64,000 nucleotides of DNA from Spinellus fusiger. Its lineage: Eukaryota; Mucoromycota; Mucoromycetes; Mucorales; Phycomycetaceae. Below, piece by piece: positions 11,440-23,683 of this stretch; the stretch's first letter is position 1; every line of letters begins with the position of its first letter. Below the pieces are notes generated by a model. That model did no database searches and was not told the origin of the DNA. It saw only the letters and a program-made list of their open reading frames with translations. The position numbers and the translations under genes were made by a program. Where the stretch lies: positions 62,001 to 126,000 of the forward strand of contig JALLLS010000079.1 of the NCBI GenBank assembly GCA_025094145.1, read 5' to 3'.

Positions 11440-14400
11440 ATAATGATTGTATTGTAATTGTATTGTATTGAAGGGTTCTGTTACTGGTGACGACGGAAAC
11501 CAAAATGAGCTAATGGAAGAGGGGGATCAGGACACTATGATCAATACTACAGTTGAGAATAACAACAGCAACAACAGTGGTGGAAGACTGCCTCAACGTA
11601 CTTACTACAGAATCCGTTTGCATCTTAGACATAGAGTACCCCATCATTCTCAAGGCCAAGCATCTCTTTCAACAATACTTGGTGGATATCTGGGCATTAT
11701 GTGACCAAAACAAATTGTCATGGATTGCACGATACGCTTATCAATCAAGACATTGTTGCATCATCTATTGGTCGTCGAATTGTATTACCAAGCAGTTTTT
11801 TTGGGAGGATCCAGATTTATGGCCAAGCAATATCAAGATGCCATGGCAATAGTTCGACAGTTTGGAAAGCCTTCATTATTCATCACCTTTACTGCAAATC
11901 CAAGATGGAAAGAAATCACCAGGGAGCTGTTTCCAGGTCAAACAGCTGCTGATAGACCAGATTTAGATGCAGGGTTTTCAATCTAAAGGTAAAAGCTTTT
12001 ATAATAGAGCTCAAGTACAAGCATATCTTTGGCAAGTACAAAGGTTTAGTAAGAACCATTGAGTACCAAAAGCGAGGTTTGCCTCATGTTCATCTTCTTC
12101 TCTTTCTTGATCGGTTCCAAAACATTGACAATCGTGAAGACATGGATCAAGTTATATCTGCCAAAATACCGTCAAAAGATACAGATACAGAATTGTACAA
12201 TCTGGTAACAAGAAACATGATCCATTGTCCATGTAGGGTCAAAGATGAACACGGAAGAATGAGATACTCGAAAAGCTTTCCAAAACCATATATAGAGTCT
12301 ACCCAGCTCAATGAAAATGGATATCCAACATACAAGCGAACAAGCCAAGCTACAAACTCAACTTCCTTTAATGTGCCTTTACCATCCAACCGTCAAGAAT
12401 CATTTCAAGTCACAAACAACTGGGTTGTTCCATACAACCCATATCTATTGAAAAAATACAAAGCACACATCAATGTTGAAGTATGTACAATCATCAAGCC
12501 TGTAAAATATATCTACAAGTATATCTACAAGGGAGCAGATAGAACAACGCTTCAAATCAGTGATACGAATGATGAGATTGAAAGATATCTCCAAGGTCGC
12601 TATATTGGACCTACTGAAGCTTTTTGGAGGATATTTGAATATCCAATTCACGAAGAAGATCCTACTGTGATTCAACTTCCGGTACACTTGAAAAATGCAA
12701 CAGCCGAAGAGCTGCGTAAAAATATGCATAAAAGCAAATCAATGCTCATGGCTTTCTTTGACTATAATCTGAACAATGAAAATGATAGATTACATCTTCA
12801 CCAAGAGTTTCCACAGAGCCATGTTTATAAAGCAAAGACAAGAGAGTGGCTTCCAAGACGAAAGGGTTTAGCATTAGGAAGGATGTATTTCTGTAACCCC
12901 ATCAGTGGCGAAAGATATTATCTACGATTGTTACTTACAACTGTAAGGGGACCTACGTCTTTTGAAGACATAAGAACAATAGACGGGCATGTACACCCAA
13001 CATTTAAACATGCGTGCCCTACCTTGCACTTAATCGAAGATGATCAAGAATGGATAAAATGCTTTGATGAAGCCATTGTTTTCAGTAGTGGGAATGGCCT
13101 ACGTCTTCTATTTGTTACATCTTTAATGTACGGGGAAGTTATAGATGCTTTATCAATCTGGATTAAATACCGCGAAAACTTTTGTGATGATCTCGAACAC
13201 CGTCTTCAGCAGATATTTCAAGACCCAAATCATGAGATATTCAATTCAATAACCATGTTTTACAATAGCATGTCTACATTAGACTACGGTCTTTACTTGA
13301 TTGACAATGGCTTGCACGATTTTGGAAAATCACTTTCTGATTTTGATCTACCTTTATATATTTATAACTGGAGTGAATCTCTTATTCAGAATGGCCAAAC
13401 TCAACATGAGAATAGACTCATTCAATCTGAATCAGATTATGATGCCATTTCAGAAAGAGATCAATATCAGTTAAAATATGAAAGCCTGAATAGTGGACAG
13501 CGTGAAGCATTCGACACAATCACAAAACTTACAACAGAAAGCCCAACACAAGCAAATTTCTTTTTACAAGGTCCTGCTGGTACAGGCAAAACATTTATCT
13601 ATTCTGCTTTGTGTCATTACTTTCGTAGTCAAAAGAAAATTGTGATCTGTGTTGCCTCTTCCGGCATTGCTGCTTTACTTTTGCCAGGAGGTCGTACCTC
13701 ACATTCTAGATTCAAAATCCCAATATCCATCCACGAGTCATCCTCCTGTGCTGTAACAAAAAATAGTCAACTTGCACATCTTTTAAGAAAAGCAAGTCTA
13801 ATGATCTGGGATGAAGTTCCAATGCAAAACAAATTTTGTTTCGAAGCCGTGGACAGAATGTTAAAAGATGTAAGAGATAGCGACAGTATGTTTGGTGGAG
13901 TTCCTTTTGTTCTTGGTGGAGATTTTTCTCAAATACCCCCTGTGGTCAAAAACGGTGACAGAAGCGATATTGTACAGGCGTCAATTAGATGTTCTTATAT
14001 TTGGAGAAATCTCAAAGTCTTGAAACTAACAGAAAACATGCGATTACAACGCAGCATTAGCAATAACAATAACATTCGCTATATAGAATGGTTATCTGCT
14101 CTCAACTATGATCCACAATTACAAAATCAGCAAATCAACATTCCATCTTTTATCCAGCAAACAAATGATATGAATCTATTCATAAACAGCATCTTTAGTC
14201 GCGAGATATTATTACACTCCTTAACAAATCCTCAAATCCTACTTAAATCGATTCTTCTCTCCAGCAGAAATGATAATGTCAATTATATAAACAAAAAAGT
14301 CTTACAGCTCTTACCAGGCCAATGGATAACATTAAATTCAGCAGACAAAATCGATTCTGATCCTGCTGAAGAACTTCATCAACTTTCTGATGGATATTTA

Positions 14401-14869
14401 AAGTCACTCAATCCTGCTGGACTCCCACTATCAAAACTCGAACTGAAAATAGGTGCTTCAGTAATATTCCTAAGAAATTTTAATCCTGCAAAAGGCCTAT
14501 GTAATGGTACCAGAATGATCGTAAAACACATTGGCCAATACTCTCTCTTTGTTAGCTATAAAGACCAATCTGGTCAAGATGCTGAAGCTATAATCCCCAG
14601 GTTGAATCTAAATACTAATGAAGGAGAGTATCCTTTCATTTTATTAAGAAAACAATTTCCAGCTCGTCTTTGCTTTGCCGTGACTATAATCAAGTCTCAG
14701 AGTTAGTCACTTGACAGTGTTGGCATTGATCTTTGCACACCTGTTTTTTACTCATGGTCAATTATATGTTGCCTTTTCAAGAGCGACCAATATCAAAAAC
14801 ATCTCTGTTCTCTTTCCAAATCAAATTCATCAAACTGAAAATATTGTATATCCTGAACTTTTACTTTAG
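11440..14869 (+). mobile_element. Helitron relic (autonomous-type Rep-helicase element, decayed)
   Basis: This rolling-circle transposon coding region is broken in several places. From about 11590 the Helitron N-terminal domain (LFQQYLVDIW, GSRFMAKQYQDAM, FITFTANPRW) is readable only by changing frame at about 11720, 11800 and 11985. From about 11980 one frame runs on into the 875-residue ORF. Near 14705 there is an in-frame TAG, then one more shift before the final PIF1 motif [10 protein letters not shown], ending at a TAG at 14869. I could not define termini: no convincing TC 5' end or hairpin plus CTRR 3' end was found. Flanking sequence on both sides is AT-rich spacer. Confidence 0.85.
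12079..14706 (+). pseudogene. Helitron Rep/PIF1-like helicase, main open frame
   Basis: This is 875 codons from the first Met, although the frame is open further upstream. The HUH nuclease metal-binding motif PHVHLLLFL is at residues 2-10. A two-tyrosine Rep motif reads KYIYKYIYKG at about residues 142-151. The C-terminal half is a PIF1-family helicase with Walker A GPAGTGKT, Walker B region IWDEVPM and GGDFSQIPPV. Helitron transposases nick and rejoin DNA with the Tyr residues while the helicase unwinds. The protein lacks the true N-terminus, which is frameshifted, and the last helicase motif lies beyond a stop codon. It is therefore treated as a pseudogene despite the long frame. The length of the surviving frame suggests fairly recent decay. 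Confidence 0.9.
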
Positions 14870-16837
14870 ATTAGAATCATAAAATACATAAATAAATGAA
14901 CCACCTATATATTATTATCTCACAATGCTAAATTCAAGAAGAATGATCAGACTCAAAGGCGAGATGCTTTTATTAAATCACACAGCTCTGATAAGCATTG
15001 GCTCGATGTACACACTCAAAGGGCTAGAGGTTATGGGACTTCACAAAGGGCAGATTTCCCGTCGTGGGCCGATGTATGGCTGCTAGTAATATAATTACTG
15101 AAAAATCACTTTTTAAGAGGGGCCAATATACCCTTCTGACTGACTAATGAAGCGATCGGATATACGCCTCGGTTGACTCACTGACAGAAACCCATGCTAC
15201 AGGTAGACCATCGAAAGAAGAATGAAGTGTGTCTTGATGGATTCTGTAATGCAAAAGACACAATGTTGAGTACTCAATGTACCAGAACAGGATGTAGTAC
15301 CAAGGGATCATCTATATCACATAAGCACATCTACACAGAGTAATGTGTCTATCATTATCATAAAAGTAAGGCATAGAAAGACATAAGAGTTATAAAGAGA
15401 GTCTAATCAATCATCAGAGTAGAATGATCTGTTAATTGATAAGACACTTTTGGAATAAACCATCATTGATGATTCTATATAAAATAAATAAGCAAAATAA
15501 AAAGATATTTTATTTAAGAATTTTGACATAAACTGTATCTATCTTCTCACTCTTGAATGTTTGAAGAGTGGAATTCATGAGTGTATAGCATCTAATCATC
15601 TTAGATTAAGCTCATTTAATGTGTTAATGAATATTAATGAATAAGAAACAGTCAAGGCCATAGATACTACTCACCATCTAACGATGATCATGAACACACT
15701 GGCCATGCCTTAGTTCAAGGACACATCAGTGATATATTTATGCGCATTTTATAATTAATTTTATAAATAGATAATTTCACACCATCAGGCACATATTTTA
15801 TTTATTTACTTACCTGTTTAAAAAAGACAAGACTACTAGCCACACTACCAGTAAATCCTTTGAATAGAAAGTGTATGACTCTTGTTTAGAAGGCATCTAT
15901 TTAGTACATGGTAAATATTCTACTCTCTCTCTCATAGAAATAAGCTACTCTATAACTAGTTAAACAAATATTTCTTTAAACTCAAAAGACAGACAACTCT
16001 CTTTTTTATAGTGTTTGACATGTCTATTCTATTCATAGTATTCTCTAAAAGTAGATAAATCAACAATTATTACTATCCAACCACTATTTATACTACTCAA
16101 TAGAGTGTATGAACAAGCTATTCTCATAGAGTATGTTTCAGTAGTTTTAATCCATACAAGGTAGATTATTGATCTTCAATGCGGGATGGCAAAAGTAATA
16201 TCTTAAAATTCAGACACCTCGTTGTATGTAGTCCATAATAGAATATCAATGATATATAAAATAAAATAAATAAAGGTATAAAAGAGAAAAACAAACAATC
16301 AGTCAATAGTAGAGCTTAACTGTAAATTTAAATGAACTTGTAGACTTTAAAATTGACCCCAAAAACACTCAGACTTTATAGGATTGTGTATCAGTTGTGT
16401 CCATTGTATTGACTATCAGAAGTGTTAGTTAGATAGCGAACATTAAACATGGGTGTTAGGCAGTTTCGTCATTTGTCAGAGGCTTACTATTGATAGAATG
16501 TTTTAAAATACTTATTTGTGGGTATATATTTTTATTTTGTTTTATATTTCTCTTTTGATCCTATTATTTGCCCTTTAAGCACGATGATCATCTCATGAGG
16601 GCTTTGATTGATTGATATAATAACTGTCAGAATAGAGAGCACTTGTCTTTATATTGCACAGGTGTTGAATTCCGACAGTTGTACTTGGCCATTTCAAGCA
16701 ACAACCATCATTGATTTTATTCACATCTTTTTCTTTTGTCATGTGTGCTCTATCCAACTTGTTATTGTTATTCTATTGATCATTATTGTCTGTCTGTATG
16801 TATTCAATCTTTGAATAGATAAAACCTAATAAATATT
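14870..16837. other. AT-rich gene-free region
   Basis: Two kilobases lie downstream of the Helitron coding remnant. I see only short ORFs, runs such as TATAAAATAAAATAAA, and no conserved protein motif. Part of it may be the non-coding 3' portion of the Helitron, but no terminal hairpin was identified with confidence. Confidence 0.4.
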
Positions 16838-16962
16838 ATTGGCCAAATCAATCAATCTATAAACATTGGCCAAATCAATCAATCTATAAACATTGGCCAA
16901 ATCAATCAATCTATAAACATTGGCCAAATCAATCAATCTATAAACATTGGCCAAATCAAACA
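16838..16962 (+). repeat. 27-bp tandem repeat (about 4.6 copies)
   Basis: The unit begins ATTGGCCAAATCAATCAA and has a 27-bp period, with copies starting at 16838, 16865, 16892, 16919 and 16946. The copies are essentially identical until the last, which diverges after CCAAATCAA. Each unit contains CCAAAT and TGGCC, and CAATCAATC is itself a small internal repeat. It lies in a gene-free region. Confidence 0.9.
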
Positions 16963-18009
16963 AATATTTGATAAAGTTTTATTACTCAACAATTCCAGAC
17001 ATAAAAACCCAAAAAAAAGAAAGAAAGAAAAAAGACTTGGCTAGACTAAGTCGGTTGACTCAGTACTAAATCTGACTTAATAGCTTGCAGGCAGTAAGTG
17101 CCAGTGTAGCATGAGCATAAATAAATTCAATGGCCATGCCTTAGTTTATCTGGTGTGACTAAATTGAGATGTACAATGAAGTAAATGACTGACTATGAGT
17201 TCTCAGAGCAATAGAACCAATGTGCATTATTGGATAGGAATTCAAGTCAGCATCAATCCTCAACCCCAGATCCAACAGGAGAATCACAAGGCCGCCCTTG
17301 CCTCCTTTTTCTGATTCTTTCCTTTCTACAGAATAGCATTACAACACTCGTGCCATCAACATTAAAATAGAACGGTCCATTAAACCAATAGTAAATACAG
17401 AAAGTGCTCTTGAATGATAATAAATACAAAAGTAAACAAAGAAATCAATAGCAAAAATCATAGATCAGCTTTAAACAAGAGGTTGAGGTATATCACTGTA
17501 GAGTGGGACAAGACGGCTTATACTAAAATGAAGTCTTCAGACCAGTTAAATATTAGTGCTATTGAAAGAAAGTAGAACCTGTGACCAAGTAGAACCAATA
17601 TTGGCTCTGACAAAGAAAAAGAGGCAGAAACAAATAACATGGCTGGGCTATATAGGTAGGATGGTTGGCATGGTTATGGTTACAATCGTATGAATAGACA
17701 CACTCTCTCTTTACCCATATCCTACAAAAGTATATCCATGTACGTACGTATCTATGTATTGTTATGTCTACACTTACATAAGAGCTCAGCAATAGCGTTG
17801 TGCATCTATCTACCATAGGACTTTGCTCTATCCACGACCAATGTACTCATCTTTCTCTTTAGCTAATATCAACACAATAAAGTTGAAACAAAGCCTTTAG
17901 CTTTTTCTTTCTTTTTTTTCTTTTTTGTTATGAGATCAGTGTATAAGAAAGTGGGAGTTATAAACAAATTGGGGAGTGAGGGTGAGAACAAGAGACTATG
18001 AAGAATAGA
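16963..18009. other. spacer downstream of the cupin-like gene
   Basis: No convincing coding exon is visible. The only longer frame (about 17559-17816, minus) has no recognisable motif and a biased composition. Poly-A and poly-T runs occur near 17010-17030 and 17905-17930. Confidence 0.4.
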
Positions 18010-18512
18010 TTAACGCTCTTCAAGATCCCAGAAGATCACCCATTCGTGGTAGTTCATACAGAATTCAATCTCAACATCTTCAAGACACTGGAGTTCATGT
18101 ACTAGCATGGCTGGGATCATACAGTCTTGACCAGAAGTAAGGAGAAAGGCCTCCCCGTTTTGATAGTCATTGACTCGGATGGATCCATAAAGTACCTCCA
18201 TTCTTATTACAGCAGGGAAATGGTGCTGTGGCTATAGAGCATTAAAAAATAAATAAATAACATGCCTCCAACTGACAAGGATGGGAATGGAAATACAAGT
18301 GGATTTGTATGTGTAAAAGATAGATGAAAAGTAAAGGTTACACTTACCAATGTAGTTCCCGTTGTGAAGCGCATGGTTGCCTTTAAGTAGGGCGTTTTCA
18401 CCACATTCTTCCATTGACCACCCAAGCAAGCAGGAATTAAGGGAATTGGCCCATAGATAGATTTATTTACAGAACTTAAAGGATTAGGAGAAATAGCAGT
18501 AGATGTTGGCAT
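18010..18512 (-). CDS. small cupin-like (RmlC-fold) protein
   Basis: Two exons, 18512-18348 and 18231-18010, joined by an intron with GTAAGTG donor and TATAG acceptor, give 128 residues. After a Ser/Thr/Pro N-terminus, residues 50-128 read as a single compact beta-rich domain: TTGTTLPQHHFPAV, then MEVLYGSIRV, then GQDCMIPAMLVHELQCL and IEFCMNYHEWVIFWDLEE. The spaced histidines with a glycine-containing strand and a 'Pxxx(V)HE' turn resemble a one-domain cupin. That assignment is inference from pattern only. No signal peptide or membrane segment is visible. It is probably a small cytosolic protein of unknown substrate. Confidence 0.6.
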
Positions 18513-19896
18513 GGTTTGCTGGGAATAAAGAGTAGTTATAGCACAGAAGAGAAATGAAAAAGAGGTATACTTATTTTATAGAGAAATAAAATCTAATCCT
18601 TTTCCAGTCACACCCAAAAAGATGTGTCGTGCAACTAGGAAGTTTATGACGAAACTGGGTATTCTTCTATGCTGAACCAACAACAAAAAAAACCCTCTTA
18701 TGAGTGGTTCAAAGAATCTATTCTAGTGGGCGCTATGCTTCGATGAGGTTTCTAATAATGTATTGTTTTTCTATTGTAATTTATTCTAATTGAAGCCAGC
18801 TGCAAGTATGGAAACTGTCCGTTGCTGTGGAGACAAGGGTGGCTATAAACACAAACCTCCGGTAGCTGAATAATACACCACGTTTAATTTATGGTTCTAG
18901 TGGCACTGTCCAGACCCCACTATCGATTCAAGTGATAGAATATACAAGACATATTTGTAATAGAATTATTTTACTATGGGAAACTTATGGTGTTGATGCT
19001 AATACATGCACTATGCCTCCTCAATCTTCTTTGTTCATGAGCTTGTAATGAATGTATAAAATACATTTTGAAAACTTGGAAGACTCTTGCTTTACCTCAT
19101 CCCATTCTCTATTTTGCCTCTATGAGAAAAAGTGGATAATTAAAATGCACTAAAAACCACCCACTATTCTATAATGCTCCTTTGCTGCCCATATAAGAAT
19201 GAGGAGTCATTGTAGTGAGTATTACATGTGTATCTCTCTATGCAGATTGACAAGACAGGCAAAAATAAATAAATAAGTCTAGGCAGATACAAGATGGAAA
19301 GGGAGGATGTTCGATAGCACCGCTATTATATACTACTCTTAATACTCTACATTATAAATATTTGTTTATTGTTAGTATTCACTCTATTGTCTAAGATGTA
19401 TTCAAACTATTCAACTATAAAGGTAGATCCTGTATAGCAAGGGAAATTGTTTCTTCTGTAGACCTCATCTATGCTCTTTTTATTTTATTTACTTCTCTCT
19501 CTCTCTGTATACTTTGAAATATTCCATTTACCCTTATACAGTGCATCCCTTTTTGTGTTTGATAAACAGTCATGCTATCAAGAAAGACACTAAGAAAGGC
19601 ACTACCAAAAGAATCATCCCTATTAACTCTGTTTTCCTGTTTTCTTTATTTCTTCTAACCAAAAGCACTCTACTGTTTTTTTATTTTTATTTTTTAAATA
19701 ATGATAATGATAATGATAATATCAATATCAAATATAACTTTGTTGACTTATTGAGATCGCTGATCTTTGGCACTAAAATCTATTCAACACGTCATGAGCA
19801 CATCATTATGATATTTTCTTGAGCAACTACATAACATAGTCGATAATGTCTTTCTTAATTGTCTCAGCACCCTAGCACGACTTTCTTTACTCTAGA
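18513..19896. other. spacer between divergent cupin-like and ferritin genes
   Basis: This is shared upstream DNA of two divergently transcribed genes. It is AT-rich with CT-rich patches (about 19490-19505) and an ATGATA repeat near 19697-19720. I see no gene. Confidence 0.45.
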
Positions 19897-20608
19897 ATGA
19901 ATTATATAAGACCAAGAGTATATTCTTCTATGCTTTCTTACTGTTCCCGTTTTCATCCCCCCACTCTGAAATTACATACAAAAATGATAACTGCCATGCA
20001 CATTTCTGATACTATGCTCAGTGGTTTGATCGATCAGGCCAATAGAGAGCTCGACTCTTCCAATGATTACTTGTCTCTTTCTTTATGGTTCAGTGACCAA
20101 GAACTGCCTGGTAGTGCTACATGGTGCCGCACTCACTCTGAAGAAGAGCGTACTCATGCATTGAAGATATTTGATCACATTGTCAAACGACGTGCCAAGG
20201 GTGCCCTTGTTAAGCCTGTAGGTACAACAAAACCGTTTAACTTTGAATCTCCAGCAGATGCATGGTAAGATAGATATATATATATATATATGTGTGTGTG
20301 TGGGTGTGGGTGTGTGGGTGAATAATAATGATCATGATATAATAATAAATCAATGTCTGAAATATCACAATGATAGGGAGTTCGCCATGAAAAGTGAACA
20401 AAACAATAGCCAAGAAATCCACAAACTAATGTCCCTTGCACGTAAAGAAGAAGACTGGACATCAGATACCCTACTCCAGTGGTTTGTGCAAGAACAATTG
20501 GAAGAGGAGTCTGCCATTGAAGATATTTACACAAATGCAGTCAATGTCCTCAAGACAAAAGGCCTTTATCGCCAATACGATGAGAAAATTAAACACAAGG
20601 AGCATTAA
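19897..20608 (+). CDS. bacterial-type non-haem ferritin (zygoferritin-like) with N-terminal extension
   Basis: Two exons, 19897-20264 and 20377-20608, give 199 residues; the intron carries a TA/TG microsatellite. The four-helix ferritin core starts at about residue 37 (DTMLSGLIDQANREL). Ferroxidase ligands seem preserved: E51 in RELDSS, the EExxH motif as E84-R-T-H87, a Glu in NNSQEIHKL, and the last helix WFVQEQLEEE. The arrangement is that of prokaryotic FtnA rather than animal heavy-chain ferritin. Most fungi lack ferritin, but ferritins have been reported from zygomycetes (zygoferritins). The 35-residue extension ahead of the core is rich in Arg, Ser and Tyr and has no acidic residue, which suggests a mitochondrial presequence (inference). 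Starts at M30 or M34 would remove it. Confidence 0.9.
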
Positions 20609-20703
20609 GTGTTTAGCTTATATGAATAAAAAGAGATGACTCTTAATTGTATAATATATATTGATATAGCTTAAAGTGTGCAAAAAGTAATATTTTTTTA
20701 TAC

Positions 20704-23651
20704 CTATATGGAGACACAAGAGGCTCTTATGATTCTCTTGAGAGACTGAATGGCTCTTGTTTGTCCTTGTAGTGTCTTGAAGGTCTCTGGGAAGTTCATT
20801 ATAAACTCAAGATTAGAAAGATCAGCAGGAGTGAGCTGAGGAACACTCCCAACAGACTTGTTTTTTGTATAGCTTGTGTCTTTTAGACGGTTGGTGGCCT
20901 CAAATTGAGCAGCAGCTTCCTTGGCTTTTTGAATGACTGTGAAAGGAATGCCTGCTTTGCTAGCAACATTCATTCCAAAAGAGCGCTCACAGATGCCATG
21001 TGTTAATTGATAGAGAAAGGTAATGTCACTATCATCACTGTTGACATAGTAGCCCCTTTATAGATAGCTTTATGATAAGTTCCATAGGCCAAACTACTTG
21101 TACACACTTACATATGCATATTGTGAACTCCTGTGTTGTTGATAAACTCATAGCATAGATTCTGGTAATGGGTAGCAAAAATGCCGAGACATCCAATATG
21201 AGTAATCAGTTCATGGAGAACAGCATAAGCAATAGCATAGCCATCGTGAGTGGAGGTGCCTCGACCAAGCTCGTCTAAAATCACCATTGAGTGTGAAGTT
21301 GCATTCTTCAATATCTTGGCCGTCTCTGATAGCTCTACCATAAAGGTAGATTGACCCGCCATAATATTATCATTAGCACCAATACGAGTATAGATTCTAT
21401 CACAAGGAGTCAGTGTTGCTGAGCGTGCAGGAACATAACATCCGAGCTGTGCCATAATAACAGCTATGCATGTCTATACAAAATAAAATGAGTGTTTTTC
21501 TTCTTCTAATAGTGATAACAGTAAAGGTGTGTTTTTGAAGATAAAGTACCTGACGTAAAAGAGTAGATTTACCACCCATGTTAGGACCTGTCAAGATGAT
21601 CATGGTTGCACTGTCTTTTCCTAGATGTACATTGTTGGGGACAAAATCACTTGCCACACTGTAAGAGATGACATGAGTTAGCTGACTCCTCTTATTTCCA
21701 CATAATAATAATAACAACACTAATAACAGGGTCAATGTCTGTTATTAACACTTACCCAGGGATAACGCAGGGATGTCTCAATTCATCAAATTCTGCTACA
21801 CTTTCTTCTTGGTCAAGAAATTGAGGACGACAAGCAGGCTCTAAATGATAATAGTGAATAGGTGTTGTGGAAGACAGAAATAACTTACCACCGAGCCGAG
21901 AAGAGCCTTTGGAAAGACTTACAAGGGCATCTATTTCTGCTAATATCTGAACAGCCAAAAGCCAATGCTTGTAATGCTCATCAAATGCTTGGTATATTAC
22001 TGTTGAGAAAGTTTTAACATAGGCATTCTTTGTCTCCAAATGCTCTTTATATTGAGTGACCATGGATTTGATAGTATTGCTCCAATAGCGGTTCACTTTC
22101 TAAAACACTATTTAATGGCATCCCTATTGAAATACACTTACTGCTGTAGATGACATTTGGATCCATTCTCTAGGTACTTTCACTTCTTTGGGGACTTCAA
22201 TCTGATAAAGATCTTTGCCCATGTCTTTATAAACAAGCTTGGCACATCTGCCAATGGGTTAATATGCACAGGTTCATTGGCTCTATCCCTTACTTGAGTT
22301 CCTTTTTCATAGTGGTAAGGTATCGATCAAATTCACCAACTAATCCTTGAATATTCTCTTGGATTGTATCCCATTCAGCATCAAATCCTTGATTAGGGAC
22401 CATCACCATTGATTTTTGATCTATTCATTCACCCGCTTCTTTTTAGTAAAAGAGATTATAATTTCAGACATACAGTCAATATCGACTTCTTCCATTACAA
22501 AAGCACTTTTAAAGTACTCAAGAGGTTCATCCAAGGAAGGGAAGTTGCTTAATAGTTGATTGATGACTTGGGATGAGAAGACTCCATGCTGCTCTTTCAG
22601 CTCTACAATCATATCCTATACACATCATGGACTATCATTAGCATACACGATGCCTATAAGGATCAGCAGACAACTTACTCTTGCTTTTTGGAATCCTTCA
22701 AGGGTAGATAGGAACTCCTTTACTTTACAGCCTCTAGCATGTATTCTGGCTATAAGACGTTCGAGATCAGGCAATGTATTAAGCCTTTTACTAATGTAGT
22801 CCTGGACATCTCTCCCTCTCATTAAATCTTCAACTGCATCGAGTCGAGCATTGATCTCATGTATTTTCAACAAGGGATGGCACAACCATCGCTGGAAGAG
22901 ACGCTTTCCAAAGGGTGTTGCTGTATTGTCTAACAGTTTAACTAGAGTGCCTTCAGATGAACTGTCATGAGTGTTTTGAAACACTTCAAGGTTGGCCAAT
23001 GTCTGTCCATCCAGTACAAGTGAATTACTACTGCGAATTGGATCGTACTTGTAGATGCGTTTGGCTGATACTATGTCTTTATCGAGTTTTAGCTAAAAGA
23101 CAACATGAGTTGTGGGTAGGTTATCTCTTTTTGATTTTTTTTATTGGGTATGTACTTACAGATTGAAGATACCAAACCAAAGCACCAAAGGCTGATAGTA
23201 GAATAGGATGCTCAAATGCAGATACAAGATCTCTTGGCCATGTCTCTGATAGAGTATGAGAAACAGGCCATCTCATTTGTCCGTGTATCTTATCATCTTA
23301 CCAAAGGTGTCCATTTCAATGTCTTGATTGAAATAGCAGCCAATTCTGACTTCATCTTGTGTTCTTTCAGCACTCCAGAACTCAGAACCTGGGGTGAGTT
23401 TATTCCAGATGGGAGTATCAAGAGTGTTTTTGATGAGACGCTCTGTCTTTGCACTCAAGTAACCCTTTTCAATAATGATCTCTTTGGGGTTTACTTGGAT
23501 CAAGAGTGTTTCTAACAATGTACGGTTTATATCATCCTGGAAGAATGCCAAATTGAACTCTGCAGTAGACGTATCAACAAAGCAGATACCAAACAAGGGA
23601 AGTGTTGTTTCTGTAGACACCTCTTCCTAAATACCATGGGTGTGTTTACTC

Positions 23652-23683
<32 letters not shown>

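Noticed and set aside
15040..15100. Possible Helitron 3' hairpin and CTAG end (near CCCGTCGTGGG ... CTAGT)
   Set aside because: The stem is only 3-4 bp and no second copy is available to define the boundary.
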